Origin: Jiangellales bacterium
GTDB taxonomy: Bacteria > Actinomycetota > Actinomycetes > Jiangellales > Jiangellaceae
NCBI GenBank assembly: GCA_030447955.1
Contig: JAUJNY010000004.1
Location: 81,418 to 145,417 of the forward strand
Reading direction: 5' to 3'
Length of the DNA: 64,000 nucleotides
Shown here: piece after piece, positions 52,219 through 61,764 of the stretch
Position numbering within the stretch: the first letter of the stretch is position 1
Layout of the letters: the number at the start of each line of letters is the position of its first letter
The notes under the pieces: generated by a model
The model's database searches: none
Told to the model about the DNA's origin: nothing
What the model saw: the letters and a program-made list of their open reading frames with translations, nothing else
Position numbers and translations under genes: made by a program

Positions 52219-52625
52219 CGCGAGAGGAGGCGCTCGCGTTCGTCGGCCGTCACCACCGCGCGGTCCTGGCCACGACACGCTCGGACGGGCGGCCCCAGCT
52301 CTCCCCGGTCACGGTCGTGGCCGACGACGAGGGACGGCTGCTGATCAGCACCCGTGAGACGGCTGTCAAGACGCGCAACGTGGGCCGCGACCCACACGTG
52401 TCGGTGTGCGTGTTCACCGACGAGTTTTACGGTCCGTGGGCGCAGTTGGAGGGCGAGGCCGAGGTGCTCGTGCTGCCGGCTGCGATGGAGCTGCTCGTCG
52501 ACTACTACCGTCGCGCCGCGGGCGAGCACCCCGACTGGGAGGACTACCGCAACGCCATGCGCAACGAGCGACGAGTCGTCCTGCGGGTGAGCGTCACGCG
52601 CACAGGTCCCACCGTCGCCGGCTGA
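52215..52625 (+). CDS. PPOX-class F420-dependent oxidoreductase
   Basis: The 136-aa protein is a split-barrel flavin/F420-binding protein. HHRAVLATTRSDGRPQLSPV then GRLLISTRETAVKTRNVGRD and VSVCVFTDEFYGPWAQLEGE are the classic motifs of the pyridoxamine-oxidase-like family; actinobacterial members use F420. GTG 52215 overlaps the DUF4287 gene. It could reduce a small molecule (quinone, biliverdin-like or drug). The closing residues VVLRVSVTRTGPTVAG are typical. Confidence 0.88.
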   Translation: MTREEALAFVGRHHRAVLATTRSDGRPQLSPVTVVADDEGRLLISTRETAVKTRNVGRDPHVSVCVFTDEFYGPWAQLEGEAEVLVLPAAMELLVDYYRRAAGEHPDWEDYRNAMRNERRVVLRVSVTRTGPTVAG

Positions 52626-52706
52626 GGTCGGTCAGCGCCCCGAGACGCCGGCGCCCCTGGACCGCAGCTCAGGTGGATCGCGCAGGGAGGGCGCGACCGC
52701 GCGTGA

Positions 52707-52746
52707 ACGTGACAAATCGGTCGCCCTAGCGACCGATTTGTCACGT
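52707..52746. terminator. 18-bp perfect inverted repeat between convergent genes
   Basis: ACGTGACAAATCGGTCGC and its exact reverse complement flank a 4-nt loop (CCTA). It lies between the PPOX gene and the convergent Bax-inhibitor gene. The stem has an A/T stretch (AAAT/ATTT). Most likely a bidirectional terminator, though a protein-binding site is possible. Confidence 0.75.
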
Positions 52747-52784
52747 GGATCAAGCAGGAACGCGGGGACAGCGGTCGGGTCAGC

Positions 52785-53570
52785 TCACTCGTCGCCGCGC
52801 AGGATCGCCAGCAGCCGCAGCATCTCGATGTAGAGCCAGACCATCGTGACGGTGAGGCCGAAGGCCGCGGTCCACGAGTACTTGTCGGGCAGGCCGTTGC
52901 GCACACCCTGGTCAACGAAGTCGAAGTCGAGGATCAGGAACATCGCAGCGAGCCCCACCGCGAACGCACCGATCACCAGCCCGAGCACCGGGTTGTCGAA
53001 GCGCAGGTTGACGTCGGTGAATGCGACGAGCCCGAGGTTGACCAGGCAGAACACCAGGTAGCCGCCACCCGCAATCAGCAGGCCCCGGGTGAAACGCGGA
53101 GTGACCCGGATGCGGCCGCTCTTGTAGGCGAACAGTGCAGCGCCCGCAACCGCCAGGGTGGCCAGCACCGCCTGCGGCACGATTCCACCCCACCGGGCGG
53201 AGAACAGCCAGCTCAGCCCGCCGACGAAGAGGCCCTCCAGCGCCGCGTACGCCAAGATCAGCGGCGGGCTGGGCTCGCGCTTGAAGGCGTTGACCAGACC
53301 GAGTACGAGGCCGCCGATGAGCCCGACCCACATCAGCGCTGGGATGAACCAGCCGACACCGGCGCCGATGAACAGCAGGCCGAAGGTGAGGCCGGTCTTG
53401 GTGACGACGTCGTCGTAGCTCATCCGCCCGGTACGCAGCGGGGTCGCGGACGGAGCCGCGTACATCGTCTCCAGCTGCTCGGCCGACGGCGGTGGTGCGT
53501 CGCGGAAGGTCGCGTACCCGCCGCGGGAGAAGGCCTCGGTCCGGTTGAACACCGGGTTGTTGCTGCGCAT
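52785..53570 (-). CDS. Bax inhibitor-1/YccA family membrane protein
   Basis: The 261-aa protein has seven membrane helices after a 70-residue N-tail. The family end LDFDFVDQGVRNGLPDKYSW then TAAFGLTVTMVWLYIEMLRL is the key motif, including the Asp pair that regulates the calcium leak in homologs. Bacterial members form pH-sensitive calcium channels or protect from protease FtsH action. ATG 53570 is the start. It lies downstream of an odd tRNA gene on the same strand, with a 16-bp duplicated sequence between them. Confidence 0.92.
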   Translation of the reverse strand: MRSNNPVFNRTEAFSRGGYATFRDAPPPSAEQLETMYAAPSATPLRTGRMSYDDVVTKTGLTFGLLFIGAGVGWFIPALMWVGLIGGLVLGLVNAFKREPSPPLILAYAALEGLFVGGLSWLFSARWGGIVPQAVLATLAVAGAALFAYKSGRIRVTPRFTRGLLIAGGGYLVFCLVNLGLVAFTDVNLRFDNPVLGLVIGAFAVGLAAMFLILDFDFVDQGVRNGLPDKYSWTAAFGLTVTMVWLYIEMLRLLAILRGDE

Positions 53571-53598
53571 GTCATCCCTCCGGGAGGCCGCGTTGAAC

Positions 53599-53630
53599 GG
53601 CGTCCACCGATAGTGGCGTCCACTGATAGT
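53599..53630 (+). repeat. 16-bp tandem duplication upstream of the Bax-inhibitor gene
   Basis: GGCGTCCACCGATAGT followed directly by GGCGTCCACTGATAGT, one base different. On the coding strand the second copy contains TACTAT, a possible -10 box. It may be a paired operator or a duplicated promoter. Confidence 0.65.
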
Positions 53631-53667
53631 AAGGCCCGAGCAAAGCGAAACGTTCCCGCCGGCGCGG

Positions 53668-53739
53668 TGCCCCCGGTCGGACTCGAACCGACACTGGAAC
53701 CGGTTTAAGCGGTTTGCCTCTACGTTGGGCTACGGGGGC
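53668..53739 (-). tRNA. tRNA-like gene, anticodon UAA, short variable arm
   Basis: Reading the minus strand from 53739: acceptor GCCCCCG pairs with CGGGGGC; the anticodon stem AACCG/CGGTT closes the loop CTTAAAC (U33, anticodon UAA, A37); the T arm is GTCGG TTCGAGT CCGAC. The discriminator is A and CCA is not fully encoded. UAA would decode UUA (Leu), but bacterial tRNA-Leu has a long variable arm, while this 72-nt molecule has five nucleotides there. The D loop (CAACGTAGA) lacks one of the two conserved Gs and the D stem is only 3 bp. It may be an unusual tRNA or a pseudogene. Confidence 0.75.
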
Positions 53740-53787
53740 GGCGGAGCCGTGCCGGAGCCGTCCGGCGACGTCGGGCTACGAACGAGC

Positions 53788-55236
53788 CTAGCCAGCGGAG
53801 CCGCCGCTGCGCCGGTGCAGCCCCCCGATGCCCGCGGTCGCGTCCGGCTTGTCGATCCCCAGCCACTCCTGTCGGGTCGCCGGCAGCCCGCTGCGACCGT
53901 CGCCACGTGGCCGTACGGCCAGCACCTGCGCCACCCCGATCCGCCCGGCGTCGAACGCCGCCGCGGAGCCGGTCATGTACAGCTGCCACACCCGCGCCCG
54001 CCCCAGACTGGCGGCGGCGACCGCCGCGTCCCAGGATCCCTCCAGGTTGGCCAGCCAGGACCGCAGCGTCGGTGGGTAGTGCTCGCGCAGGCTCTCGATG
54101 TCGCGTACCTCCAGGCCGGCGGCCTCGATCAGACCGACGACGGTGCCAAGCGGCAGCAGCTCCCCGTCAGGGAAGACGTACGCGTCGATGAACGTACGGC
54201 CCTCGCTGCCCAGCTCGGGACGGATCGTGATCTGGTGGTTGAGCAGCCGGCCACCGGGGGGCAGCAGCGCGGCGAGCGCGGCCGCGTAGTCACGGTAGCC
54301 CTGCTCGCCGACATGCTCGGCCATGCCGATGCTGGCGATCACGTCGTACGGTCCGTCGCGCAGGTCACGCCAGTCCTGCAGCCGGATGTCGACGACCTCG
54401 GCGAGGCCGGCCTCGGCCACCCGCTTGCGCGCCAGGTCAGCCTGCTCGCGCGACAGCGTCACTCCGACCACCCGGGCACCGTGCTCGCGGGCGGCGTGAA
54501 TGGCCAGCGACCCCCATCCGCAGCCCACGTCGAGCAAGCGCGTTCCCGGCGCCAGCCCGAGCTTGCGGCAGACCAGCTCCAGCTTGTCCCGCTGGGCGTC
54601 GGCCAGCCCGTACGCCGGCGAGGGTCCCTGCGTCCAGTAGGCGCAGGAGTAAACCATGGACTCCCCCAGCAGCAGCCGGTAGAAGTCGTTGCCGACGTCG
54701 TAGTGGTGGCTGATCGCCGCCCGGTCGCGGCTCTTGGAGTGGCGAGTGCCGCGCAGCGACGCCTCCTCCGCCGGCGGTGTCGGGGGTGGTCCCAGGGCAC
54801 CGAGCGCGGCGAAGTCACGCAGCACGTCGCGGCGCTCGGCCAGACTGAGCCGGCGTCGTGCGGAGAGGTCACGGCCGGCCGCGTCCAGCCGGCTCAAGGC
54901 CACCTCGAGGTCGCCCTCCAGCTCGAGCTCACCGGCGACCCACCCGCGGGCGAGCCCGACCTCGTCGGGCTGCCAGAGCAGGCGGCGCATCGCCCGGCGA
55001 TGCCTGACGATAACGATCGGCAGCTCATCCGCTTCAGGCGCAGCGGGAGCCGGGGCAGCGGCCGGGGCAGCGGGAGCCGGGGCAGCGGGAGCCGGGGCAG
55101 CGGCCGGGGCAGCGAGAGCCGGGGCAGCGGCGAAGCTGCCGTCCCAGGCCCGGATCGGCAGCGGGAACGGCGACCCGAGCAACCGCTCGAGGACCCTCGC
55201 GATGCGCCGGGCGGCTCCTTGGTCGCGCTCGTTCAT
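53788..55236 (-). CDS. cfa: Cyclopropane-fatty-acyl-phospholipid synthase family methyltransferase
   Basis: The 482-aa protein starts at ATG 55236 (TACCGT 8 nt upstream). An Ala/Pro linker (about 42-70, coded by a GCCGGGGCAGC-type repeat) precedes the N-terminal domain that binds the lipid, with LARGWVAGELELEGDLEVAL. Then come SHHYDVGNDFYRLLLGESMV, the SAM motif RLLDVGCGWGSLAIHAAREH and GMAEHVGEQGYRDYAAALAA. The end TFIDAYVFPDGELLPLGTVV is conserved. It methylates a lipid double bond using SAM. It lies 26 bp after the ndh-like gene on the same strand. The repeat linker is unusual. Confidence 0.9.
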   Translation of the reverse strand: MNERDQGAARRIARVLERLLGSPFPLPIRAWDGSFAAAPALAAPAAAPAPAAPAPAAPAAAPAPAAPEADELPIVIVRHRRAMRRLLWQPDEVGLARGWVAGELELEGDLEVALSRLDAAGRDLSARRRLSLAERRDVLRDFAALGALGPPPTPPAEEASLRGTRHSKSRDRAAISHHYDVGNDFYRLLLGESMVYSCAYWTQGPSPAYGLADAQRDKLELVCRKLGLAPGTRLLDVGCGWGSLAIHAAREHGARVVGVTLSREQADLARKRVAEAGLAEVVDIRLQDWRDLRDGPYDVIASIGMAEHVGEQGYRDYAAALAALLPPGGRLLNHQITIRPELGSEGRTFIDAYVFPDGELLPLGTVVGLIEAAGLEVRDIESLREHYPPTLRSWLANLEGSWDAAVAAASLGRARVWQLYMTGSAAAFDAGRIGVAQVLAVRPRGDGRSGLPATRQEWLGIDKPDATAGIGGLHRRSGGSAG

Positions 55237-55261
55237 AGGCCGCCACGGTACTCCCGAACGA

Positions 55262-56635
55262 TCACCGCGTAGAGCTCGGCGGAGCGGAGCCAGCGGCGGT
55301 GGAGACGGCCGGCGGTGCCGCAGCCGCCGTGAACTCGGCCCGGGGAGTGGCCAGCCGGCCGAGGGACACGACCTCCCGGCGGAAGAACAGTGCGAGCGTC
55401 CAGTCCGCGACGACCCGGATCTTGCGGTTGAGCGTCGGCACCCGGCTGACGTGGTAGGTGCGATGCATGAACCAGGCCGGCCAACCGCGCAGCTTGACGC
55501 CGTAGACCTCCGCGACACCACGGTGCAGCCCGAGGCTGGCGACCGAGCCGGCGTGGCGGTGGTGGTAGTCGTGGACTCGCTCACCGCGCAGGCTCGCCAC
55601 CAGGTTGTCCGCGAGCAGGCGCGCCTGGCGGACCGCGTGTTGCGCCGAGGGCGCGCAGGTCGCGCCGGGCGGTCCGGTGAGGTCCGGCACGGCGGCACAG
55701 TCGCCGGCGCTCCACGCATCCGCCACCCCGGCGACCCGCAGGTTGGCCCCGGCTCGCAGCCGGCCCCTGTCGTCCAGGGGCAGGTCGGTGGCTGCCAGCA
55801 CCGGGTGTGCCTTAACCCCGGCGGTCCAAACCACCGTGTCGGCGTCGAATTCGGTGCCGTCGTCGAGCACGACGTGGCCGCCGACGCAGGAGCGCAGCCG
55901 GGTGTTCAGGCGGACGTCGATGCCGCGCTCGCGCAGCTGGCGGACCGTGTAGTCGCCCATGTCCGTCCCGACCTCGGGGAGGATGCGCTGCGTTGCCTCC
56001 ACGAGCACCCAGCGCATGTCCGCAGGGCGTACGTCGTCGTAGTAACGGCAGGCGTAGCGCGCCATGTCCTCCAGCTCGGCGAGCGCCTCCACCCCGGCGT
56101 ACCCGCCTCCGACGAAAACAAAGGTCAGCGCACGGGCGCGCAGCGCCGGGTCGGACACCGAGCCGGCCACGTCGAGCCGGTCGAGGACGTGGTTGCGCAG
56201 CGCGATGGCCTCCTCCACCTGCTTGAAGCCGATGCCCTCCTCAACCAGGCCCGGGATGGGCAGCGTCCGGGCGATCGAGCCGAGGGCGACAACCAGGACG
56301 TCGTACGACAACTCGTACGCCGGGCCCGTGGAGGGAGCGATGCAGGCCACCCGCTCGGCGTGCCGGATCGAGGTCACCCTGCCGGTGAGGACGTCGCAGC
56401 GGCGCAGCACTCGGCGCAGCGGCACGACGACATGGCGCGGCTCGAGGCTGCCGGCCGCCGCCTCCGGCAGGAACGGCTGGTAGGTCATGTAGCTGCGCGG
56501 GTCGACCACGCTGACCCGCGCCTCCCCGCGGCGCAGCCGCTGCTGCAGGCGCAGGGCGGTGTACATGCCGACGTAGCCACCGCCGACGACCAGGACGTGC
56601 GGGGCGCGGGTGCGCTCTCCTGCTGTCCCGGTCAC
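55262..56635 (-). CDS. ndh: NADH dehydrogenase type II-like FAD protein
   Basis: A 457-aa flavoprotein with two dinucleotide motifs: VLVVGGGYVGMYTALRLQQR for FAD near residue 14 and FVFVGGGYAGVEALAELEDM for NAD(P)H near residue 170. AGDCAAVPDLTGPPGATCAP is the second FAD motif. The tail (about 375-457, FMHRTYHVSRVPTLNRKIRV) is amphipathic and fits membrane association. Such enzymes feed electrons from NADH to quinone without proton pumping. GTG 56635 is 6 nt after a TAGGGT whose TAG is the stop codon of udgB, an internal promoter. Confidence 0.88.
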   Translation of the reverse strand: MTGTAGERTRAPHVLVVGGGYVGMYTALRLQQRLRRGEARVSVVDPRSYMTYQPFLPEAAAGSLEPRHVVVPLRRVLRRCDVLTGRVTSIRHAERVACIAPSTGPAYELSYDVLVVALGSIARTLPIPGLVEEGIGFKQVEEAIALRNHVLDRLDVAGSVSDPALRARALTFVFVGGGYAGVEALAELEDMARYACRYYDDVRPADMRWVLVEATQRILPEVGTDMGDYTVRQLRERGIDVRLNTRLRSCVGGHVVLDDGTEFDADTVVWTAGVKAHPVLAATDLPLDDRGRLRAGANLRVAGVADAWSAGDCAAVPDLTGPPGATCAPSAQHAVRQARLLADNLVASLRGERVHDYHHRHAGSVASLGLHRGVAEVYGVKLRGWPAWFMHRTYHVSRVPTLNRKIRVVADWTLALFFRREVVSLGRLATPRAEFTAAAAPPAVSTAAGSAPPSSTR

Positions 56636-56641
56636 CAGCTC

Positions 56642-56647
56642 ACCCTA
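56642..56647 (-). promoter_or_regulatory. Putative internal -10 element for ndh, overlapping the udgB stop
   Basis: TAGGGT on the minus strand, 6 nt before GTG 56635. Its first three bases are the udgB stop codon (TAG), so the promoter is embedded in the operon. Confidence 0.45.
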
Positions 56648-57532
56648 GGGCCGCCCCGGCGAGGCGCTCGGTGCCCCGGCGGTGCGGTCGGCGGCGCGGG
56701 CTGCCGCCCGGGCCAGGACGTCGTCGAGCATCTCCTCGGTGAGCTTGCCGGTGAACGTGTTCTGCTGGCTGGGGTGGTAGCAGCCGAGGAGGAGCGTCCC
56801 CCCGCTGAGGGCGACCTCGACGCCGTGCCCGAAGCGGGGGCGCGGGCGTGGCACCGCCAGCCGCTGCCTGGTGAGGGCGGCCAGCGTCACGCCCCAGGCG
56901 AACGACCCCAGCGCCACGATCACCGCCAGGCCGGGCAGCACGGCGGCGAGCTCGGCGTCGAGCCAGGGGGCGCAGGCGTCGCGCTCGGTGGGGTCTGGCC
57001 GGTTGTCCGGGGGTGCGCAGCGCACCGCGGCCACCATCCGGGTGGCGACCAGCCGCTGGCCGTCACTGGCGGCGACGCTGGTGGGCCGGGTCGCCAGGCC
57101 GGCGCGGTGCAACGCAGCGAACAGCCAGTCCCCCGAGCGGTCACCAGTGAAGATGCGCCCGGTGCGGTTGCCGCCGTGCGCCGCCGGGGCGAGCCCGACG
57201 ACGAGCACGCTGGGCTGCGCCGCCCCCCACCCGGGGATCGGACGGCCCCAGTAGGGCTGCCCGGCGTACGACCGTCGGCCGGTCCTGGCCACCTCCTCCC
57301 GCCAGGCCACCAGCCGCGGGCAGGCCCGACATACGGAGATGCGGGCGTCCAGGGCGGCGAGGCCGGGGGCCGCAGCGGCCAGCCGGGCGACCTCCGCTGC
57401 GTCGCGGGCGACCGGGGTCGTGGCGTCGGCCGGGTCACCCGGCCAGCCGCTGCCCGGCGGCACCGGGCTGGGGAAGCTCCCACCTACCACCGGGTGCGGC
57501 AGCGCGCCGGCCGTCCCGGTGCCGGCGCTCAC
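56645..57532 (-). CDS. udgB: Family 5 uracil-DNA glycosylase (UdgB)
   Basis: Removes uracil (and hypoxanthine) from DNA. The 295-aa protein has the family 5 motif [19 protein letters not shown] near residue 115 and the final motif [19 protein letters not shown]. Iron-sulfur cysteines are in [12 protein letters not shown] and [20 protein letters not shown], the four-Cys cluster of families 4 and 5. GTG 57532 overlaps the upstream hydrolase stop (GTGA). It lies after dienelactone hydrolase and before ndh in one run. The polar sequence before residue 60 (Pro/Gly-rich) is a non-conserved tail. Confidence 0.92.
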   Translation of the reverse strand: MSAGTGTAGALPHPVVGGSFPSPVPPGSGWPGDPADATTPVARDAAEVARLAAAAPGLAALDARISVCRACPRLVAWREEVARTGRRSYAGQPYWGRPIPGWGAAQPSVLVVGLAPAAHGGNRTGRIFTGDRSGDWLFAALHRAGLATRPTSVAASDGQRLVATRMVAAVRCAPPDNRPDPTERDACAPWLDAELAAVLPGLAVIVALGSFAWGVTLAALTRQRLAVPRPRPRFGHGVEVALSGGTLLLGCYHPSQQNTFTGKLTEEMLDDVLARAAARAADRTAGAPSASPGRP

Positions 57533-58215
57533 CCGAGCCGGGAGCGCAGCATGGAGATCGTGCGGTCCCAGGCGGCGCGGGAAGCGTCCTCTGCGTACAC
57601 CTCGGGGCGCTGGTCGTTGAAGAAGGCATGGTCGGTGCCCGGGTAGTCGTGCACCTCGACCGAGCCACCCGCACCCTCGATCGCCTGCACGGCCTGCTGG
57701 ATGCCCTCCGCCGCGCTCGTCCCGTCCGCCTCCGAGCAGTGGATCAGCGCAGCCTTCCCCGCGTAGTTGCTCCAGGTCGGGCTCATCCGCTCCCAGGGCA
57801 CCGCCGGGTAGAAGCCGACCGCCGCGACAACCTGGTCGGAGAGCGTGGCGCTCCACAGGGCTAGCGACCCGCCCATGCAGAAGCCAACGGTCCCGACCCC
57901 CGGCCCGGTCGTGTCGTCCCGGCCGGCGAGGTACGCAGCCGCCCCGGCAATGTCCTTGGCGGCGGTGTCCATCGCCATCCCCATCATCAGCTTGCCGGCC
58001 TCGTCCGGCTCGCTGGTCTGCACGCCATGGAAGAGGTCCGGCGCCAGCGTGACGAAGCCGGCCGCGGCAAAGCGGTCGACGACGTCCTCGATGTGCGGGA
58101 CCAGCCCCCACCACTCCTGGATCACCACGACCCCCGGCCCCGACCCGGTCTGGGGCGTGGCGAGGTAGCCCTCACAGGTGCTGCCGTTGCTGGCAAACGT
58201 GACCTTCTCGCCCAT
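57529..58215 (-). CDS. Dienelactone hydrolase family protein
   Basis: The 228-aa alpha/beta hydrolase has the nucleophile motif [12 protein letters not shown] (Cys in place of Ser), an acid near [10 protein letters not shown] and the His in [34 protein letters not shown] is the family's N-terminal sequence. Dienelactone hydrolases open lactones in chlorocatechol breakdown; actinobacteria have many with other roles. ATG 58215 has a GGAGGAGGCACC box just upstream. It overlaps udgB by 4 bp and so heads the udgB-ndh-cfa run. Confidence 0.92.
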   Translation of the reverse strand: MGEKVTFASNGSTCEGYLATPQTGSGPGVVVIQEWWGLVPHIEDVVDRFAAAGFVTLAPDLFHGVQTSEPDEAGKLMMGMAMDTAAKDIAGAAAYLAGRDDTTGPGVGTVGFCMGGSLALWSATLSDQVVAAVGFYPAVPWERMSPTWSNYAGKAALIHCSEADGTSAAEGIQQAVQAIEGAGGSVEVHDYPGTDHAFFNDQRPEVYAEDASRAAWDRTISMLRSRLG

Positions 58216-58293
58216 GAGTGGTGCCTCCTCCGGCGGGGGTGTACGACGCGTCCGCGGCCGACCCTGTCACGGGCGCCCGTCGGCACGCCAGGC

Positions 58294-59226
58294 TCAGGCC
58301 AGGGACCAGGCGATCCCGTCGAGGATGTCGTGCTCGCTCACCAGGACCTCCGCCACGCCACAGCGCTCGAGGACGCAGTGCAGGACGAGCGCGCCCGCGG
58401 CGATCACGTCCACCCGTCCCGGGTGCATCACCGGGATCGCGGCGATCTGCTCCCGCGTCGAGGTGAGCAGCCGCTCGGCGATCGACGCCACGGCCTGCCC
58501 GCTGACCCAGCTGTGGTGGATGAGCGCGGAGTCGCACGCCGGCAGGCCGAGGTCGATGGCGGCGATAGTGGTCACCGTTCCCGCCAGCCCAACGAGCGTG
58601 CCGGACGAGTCCAACGTGACGGAGCCCGCAGCCGCGTCGAGGGCGGCGGTGGTCTCCGCCCGGGCGGCGGCCACCTGTGCGCTGCTCGGCGGCGCATGGC
58701 GTAGGTGGCGCTCGGTCAGCCGGACGCAACCGATGTCGACAGAGACACCGGCGCGCACCGCCAACGGGTCGCCGGTGTCCCCGCGGATCAGCTCGGTGGA
58801 GCCGCCGCCGATGTCGGCGACGAGGTACGGCGCCGCGGCGGTGGCCGGCAGGTCGCGGACGGCACCCGCGTAGGACAGCCGCGCCTCCCCCGCGCCGCTG
58901 ACGACCTCGGGCTCGACGCCCAGGATCGCCCGCGCCCCGCACACGAAGTCGGACCGGTTGACTGCGTCACGCGTGGCGCTCGTGGCGACCATGCGGACCC
59001 GCTCAACCCCGTGCCGCTCGGCGAGTCCGGCGTAACCCGCAAGCGCGGCGAGGGTGCGCTCCACCGCGTCAGGGTCCAGGCGGCCGGTGCGGTCGACCCC
59101 TGCACCGAGCCGGACGATCTCGAGCCGCCGCTCGACGTCCACGAGGGTGCCCGCAGCCGGGTCGACGTCCGCGATCAGCAGCCGGATCGAGTTGGTGCCG
59201 CAGTCGACCGCCGCGACGCGGGTCAC
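58294..59226 (-). CDS. ppx: Exopolyphosphatase/pppGpp phosphatase (Ppx/GppA)
   Basis: The 310-aa protein (GTG 59226) is a two-lobe ASKHA enzyme. AAVDCGTNSIRLLIADVD is the first phosphate loop, MVATSATRDAVNRSDF follows, VADIGGGSTELIRGDTGDPL is the second and LVGLAGTVTTIAAIDLGL the third. It lacks the C-terminal HD domain of the long form, as is usual in actinobacteria. It degrades polyphosphate or converts pppGpp. GTGA overlap with DUF501 couples it to the cell-division cluster ftsB-like/DUF501, in the conserved mycobacterial order (eno, ftsB-like, DUF501, ppx). Confidence 0.92.
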   Translation of the reverse strand: MTRVAAVDCGTNSIRLLIADVDPAAGTLVDVERRLEIVRLGAGVDRTGRLDPDAVERTLAALAGYAGLAERHGVERVRMVATSATRDAVNRSDFVCGARAILGVEPEVVSGAGEARLSYAGAVRDLPATAAAPYLVADIGGGSTELIRGDTGDPLAVRAGVSVDIGCVRLTERHLRHAPPSSAQVAAARAETTAALDAAAGSVTLDSSGTLVGLAGTVTTIAAIDLGLPACDSALIHHSWVSGQAVASIAERLLTSTREQIAAIPVMHPGRVDVIAAGALVLHCVLERCGVAEVLVSEHDILDGIAWSLA

Positions 59227-59714
59227 GCGACCTCGACGCACGGGCCGCCCGCCGCCCAGTCGGGCAGCAGCCGCAGCGCCTCGTCCCCCAGCGGGTTGAC
59301 CCCTGGACCCGCCGCCAGGCTGTGCGCGACGAGGGCATGCAGGCACTTCACCCGGTACGGCATGCCGCCGGCGCTGACGTCCGCGATCTCCGGGACCGGC
59401 GCCACGGCCTCGCGCCGGGCCACGTACGCCGCGTGGGCGCGGGCGTACGCAGCCGCCAGCACGGGGTCGGCGGCGAGCCGCTCGGTCATGGCGGCCATGA
59501 CGCCGTTGGCCTCGAGTCGACCGACCGCCGACACCGCGGTGGGACAGGTGAGGTAGTACAGCGTCGGGAACGGCGTCCCGTCGGGCAGCCGGGGGGTCGT
59601 CTCCACGACATCCGGCAGGCCGCACCCGCAGCGGTGCGCCACCGCGCGCAGCCCGCGCGGCCGCCTTCCCAGCTGGGCCGCCACCGCCGCCTCGTCACGC
59701 GGCTGCGGCTTCAC
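59223..59714 (-). CDS. DUF501 protein
   Basis: A 163-aa protein with the family sequence VAAQLGRRPRGLRAVAHRCG, CGLPDVVETTPRLPDGTPFP, TLYYLTCPTAVSAVGRLEAN and GMPYRVKCLHALVAHSLA. The conserved Cys/His set suggests a metal or redox role. No function is established. GTG 59714 overlaps the FtsB-like stop by 4 bp and its own stop overlaps ppx by 4 bp. Its location is fixed between ftsB-like and ppx across actinobacteria, so it may serve a common process such as cell envelope or division, but that is inference. Confidence 0.92.
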   Translation of the reverse strand: MKPQPRDEAAVAAQLGRRPRGLRAVAHRCGCGLPDVVETTPRLPDGTPFPTLYYLTCPTAVSAVGRLEANGVMAAMTERLAADPVLAAAYARAHAAYVARREAVAPVPEIADVSAGGMPYRVKCLHALVAHSLAAGPGVNPLGDEALRLLPDWAAGGPCVEVA

Positions 59715-60376
59715 CGCTCGGTCCGCGACCGGTCTCCGCCAGTCTCGCCCGCCCGGCCCCCGGGGTCGCTGGCTCCGCGGCTCGCGGCGTCGTCAGGTGC
59801 GGGCAGGTCGCCGCTCACCTCGACGGCGCTCCACAGCCGGGCCCACCAGGGCGAGCCGGCCAGTGACTGCCCGCCCGGGTCGCCGGGCGCCTGAGCCGCA
59901 GCGGCTTCCTCCGCGGGGTCGATGACGATGTAGCTGATCTCCCCGGGCAGGACGAAGGAGAGGCGCTCACGTGCCTGCGCCCGGACGTACGCGGGGTCGT
60001 CCCAACGCTCGATGTCGGCGCGCAGGCGCTCGACGTCGACAGTGAGCCGTGCTTGCTCGGCGTGAAGCTCGCTGATGCGCTCGCGCTGCTCGACCCACGT
60101 GCGCAGCGGGTAGGCGTAGGAGACGACGAGGACCCCACAGACGAGGGCCAGCGCAGCCGCCCGACCGGTGAGGGAGGAGGCGCGCCCTGGTGGCGGCGCT
60201 TCGCCGGACGTGGTCGCGTCCACGGCGTCGGCGCCGGTGGGCGGGTCCGGCGCCTTCGGCGGACGCAGCCGCGTGGCGCCGCGGGCGGCCGGAGCCGTCC
60301 TCGTCCGCGGCGGCCCGCTGGACGCACCGGCTGGCCGTGCTGCCCGGGCACGCCCACCCGGGCGGGACGTCGCCAT
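59711..60376 (-). CDS. FtsB/DivIC-like septum formation protein
   Basis: The 221-aa protein has a long Pro/Arg-rich cytoplasmic N-tail (residues 1-70), one membrane helix (about 71-90, AALALVCGVLVVSYAYPL) and an outside coiled coil ERISELHAEQARLTVDVERL then RADIERWDDPAYVRAQARER, the DivIC/FtsB core, with LSFVLPGEISYIVIDP closing. It links the FtsQ-FtsL complex in the divisome. The disordered N- and C-terminal tails are much longer than in E. coli FtsB, common in actinobacteria. It lies six bp from eno, same strand. Confidence 0.9.
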   Translation of the reverse strand: MATSRPGGRARAARPAGASSGPPRTRTAPAARGATRLRPPKAPDPPTGADAVDATTSGEAPPPGRASSLTGRAAALALVCGVLVVSYAYPLRTWVEQRERISELHAEQARLTVDVERLRADIERWDDPAYVRAQARERLSFVLPGEISYIVIDPAEEAAAAQAPGDPGGQSLAGSPWWARLWSAVEVSGDLPAPDDAASRGASDPGGRAGETGGDRSRTER

Positions 60377-60382
60377 CGCGAC

Positions 60383-61708
<1,326 letters not shown>

Positions 61709-61764
61709 CTATCCGCGGGCGCCGCGGCCCTTGGGGACCGCCACTCGCGGTTGCGTACGCGCGC

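Noticed and set aside
54734..57646. 970-codon plus-strand frame
   Set aside because: It lies opposite cfa, ndh and udgB, all with strong motifs, and has no recognisable sequence. Long open antisense frames are usual at this G+C.
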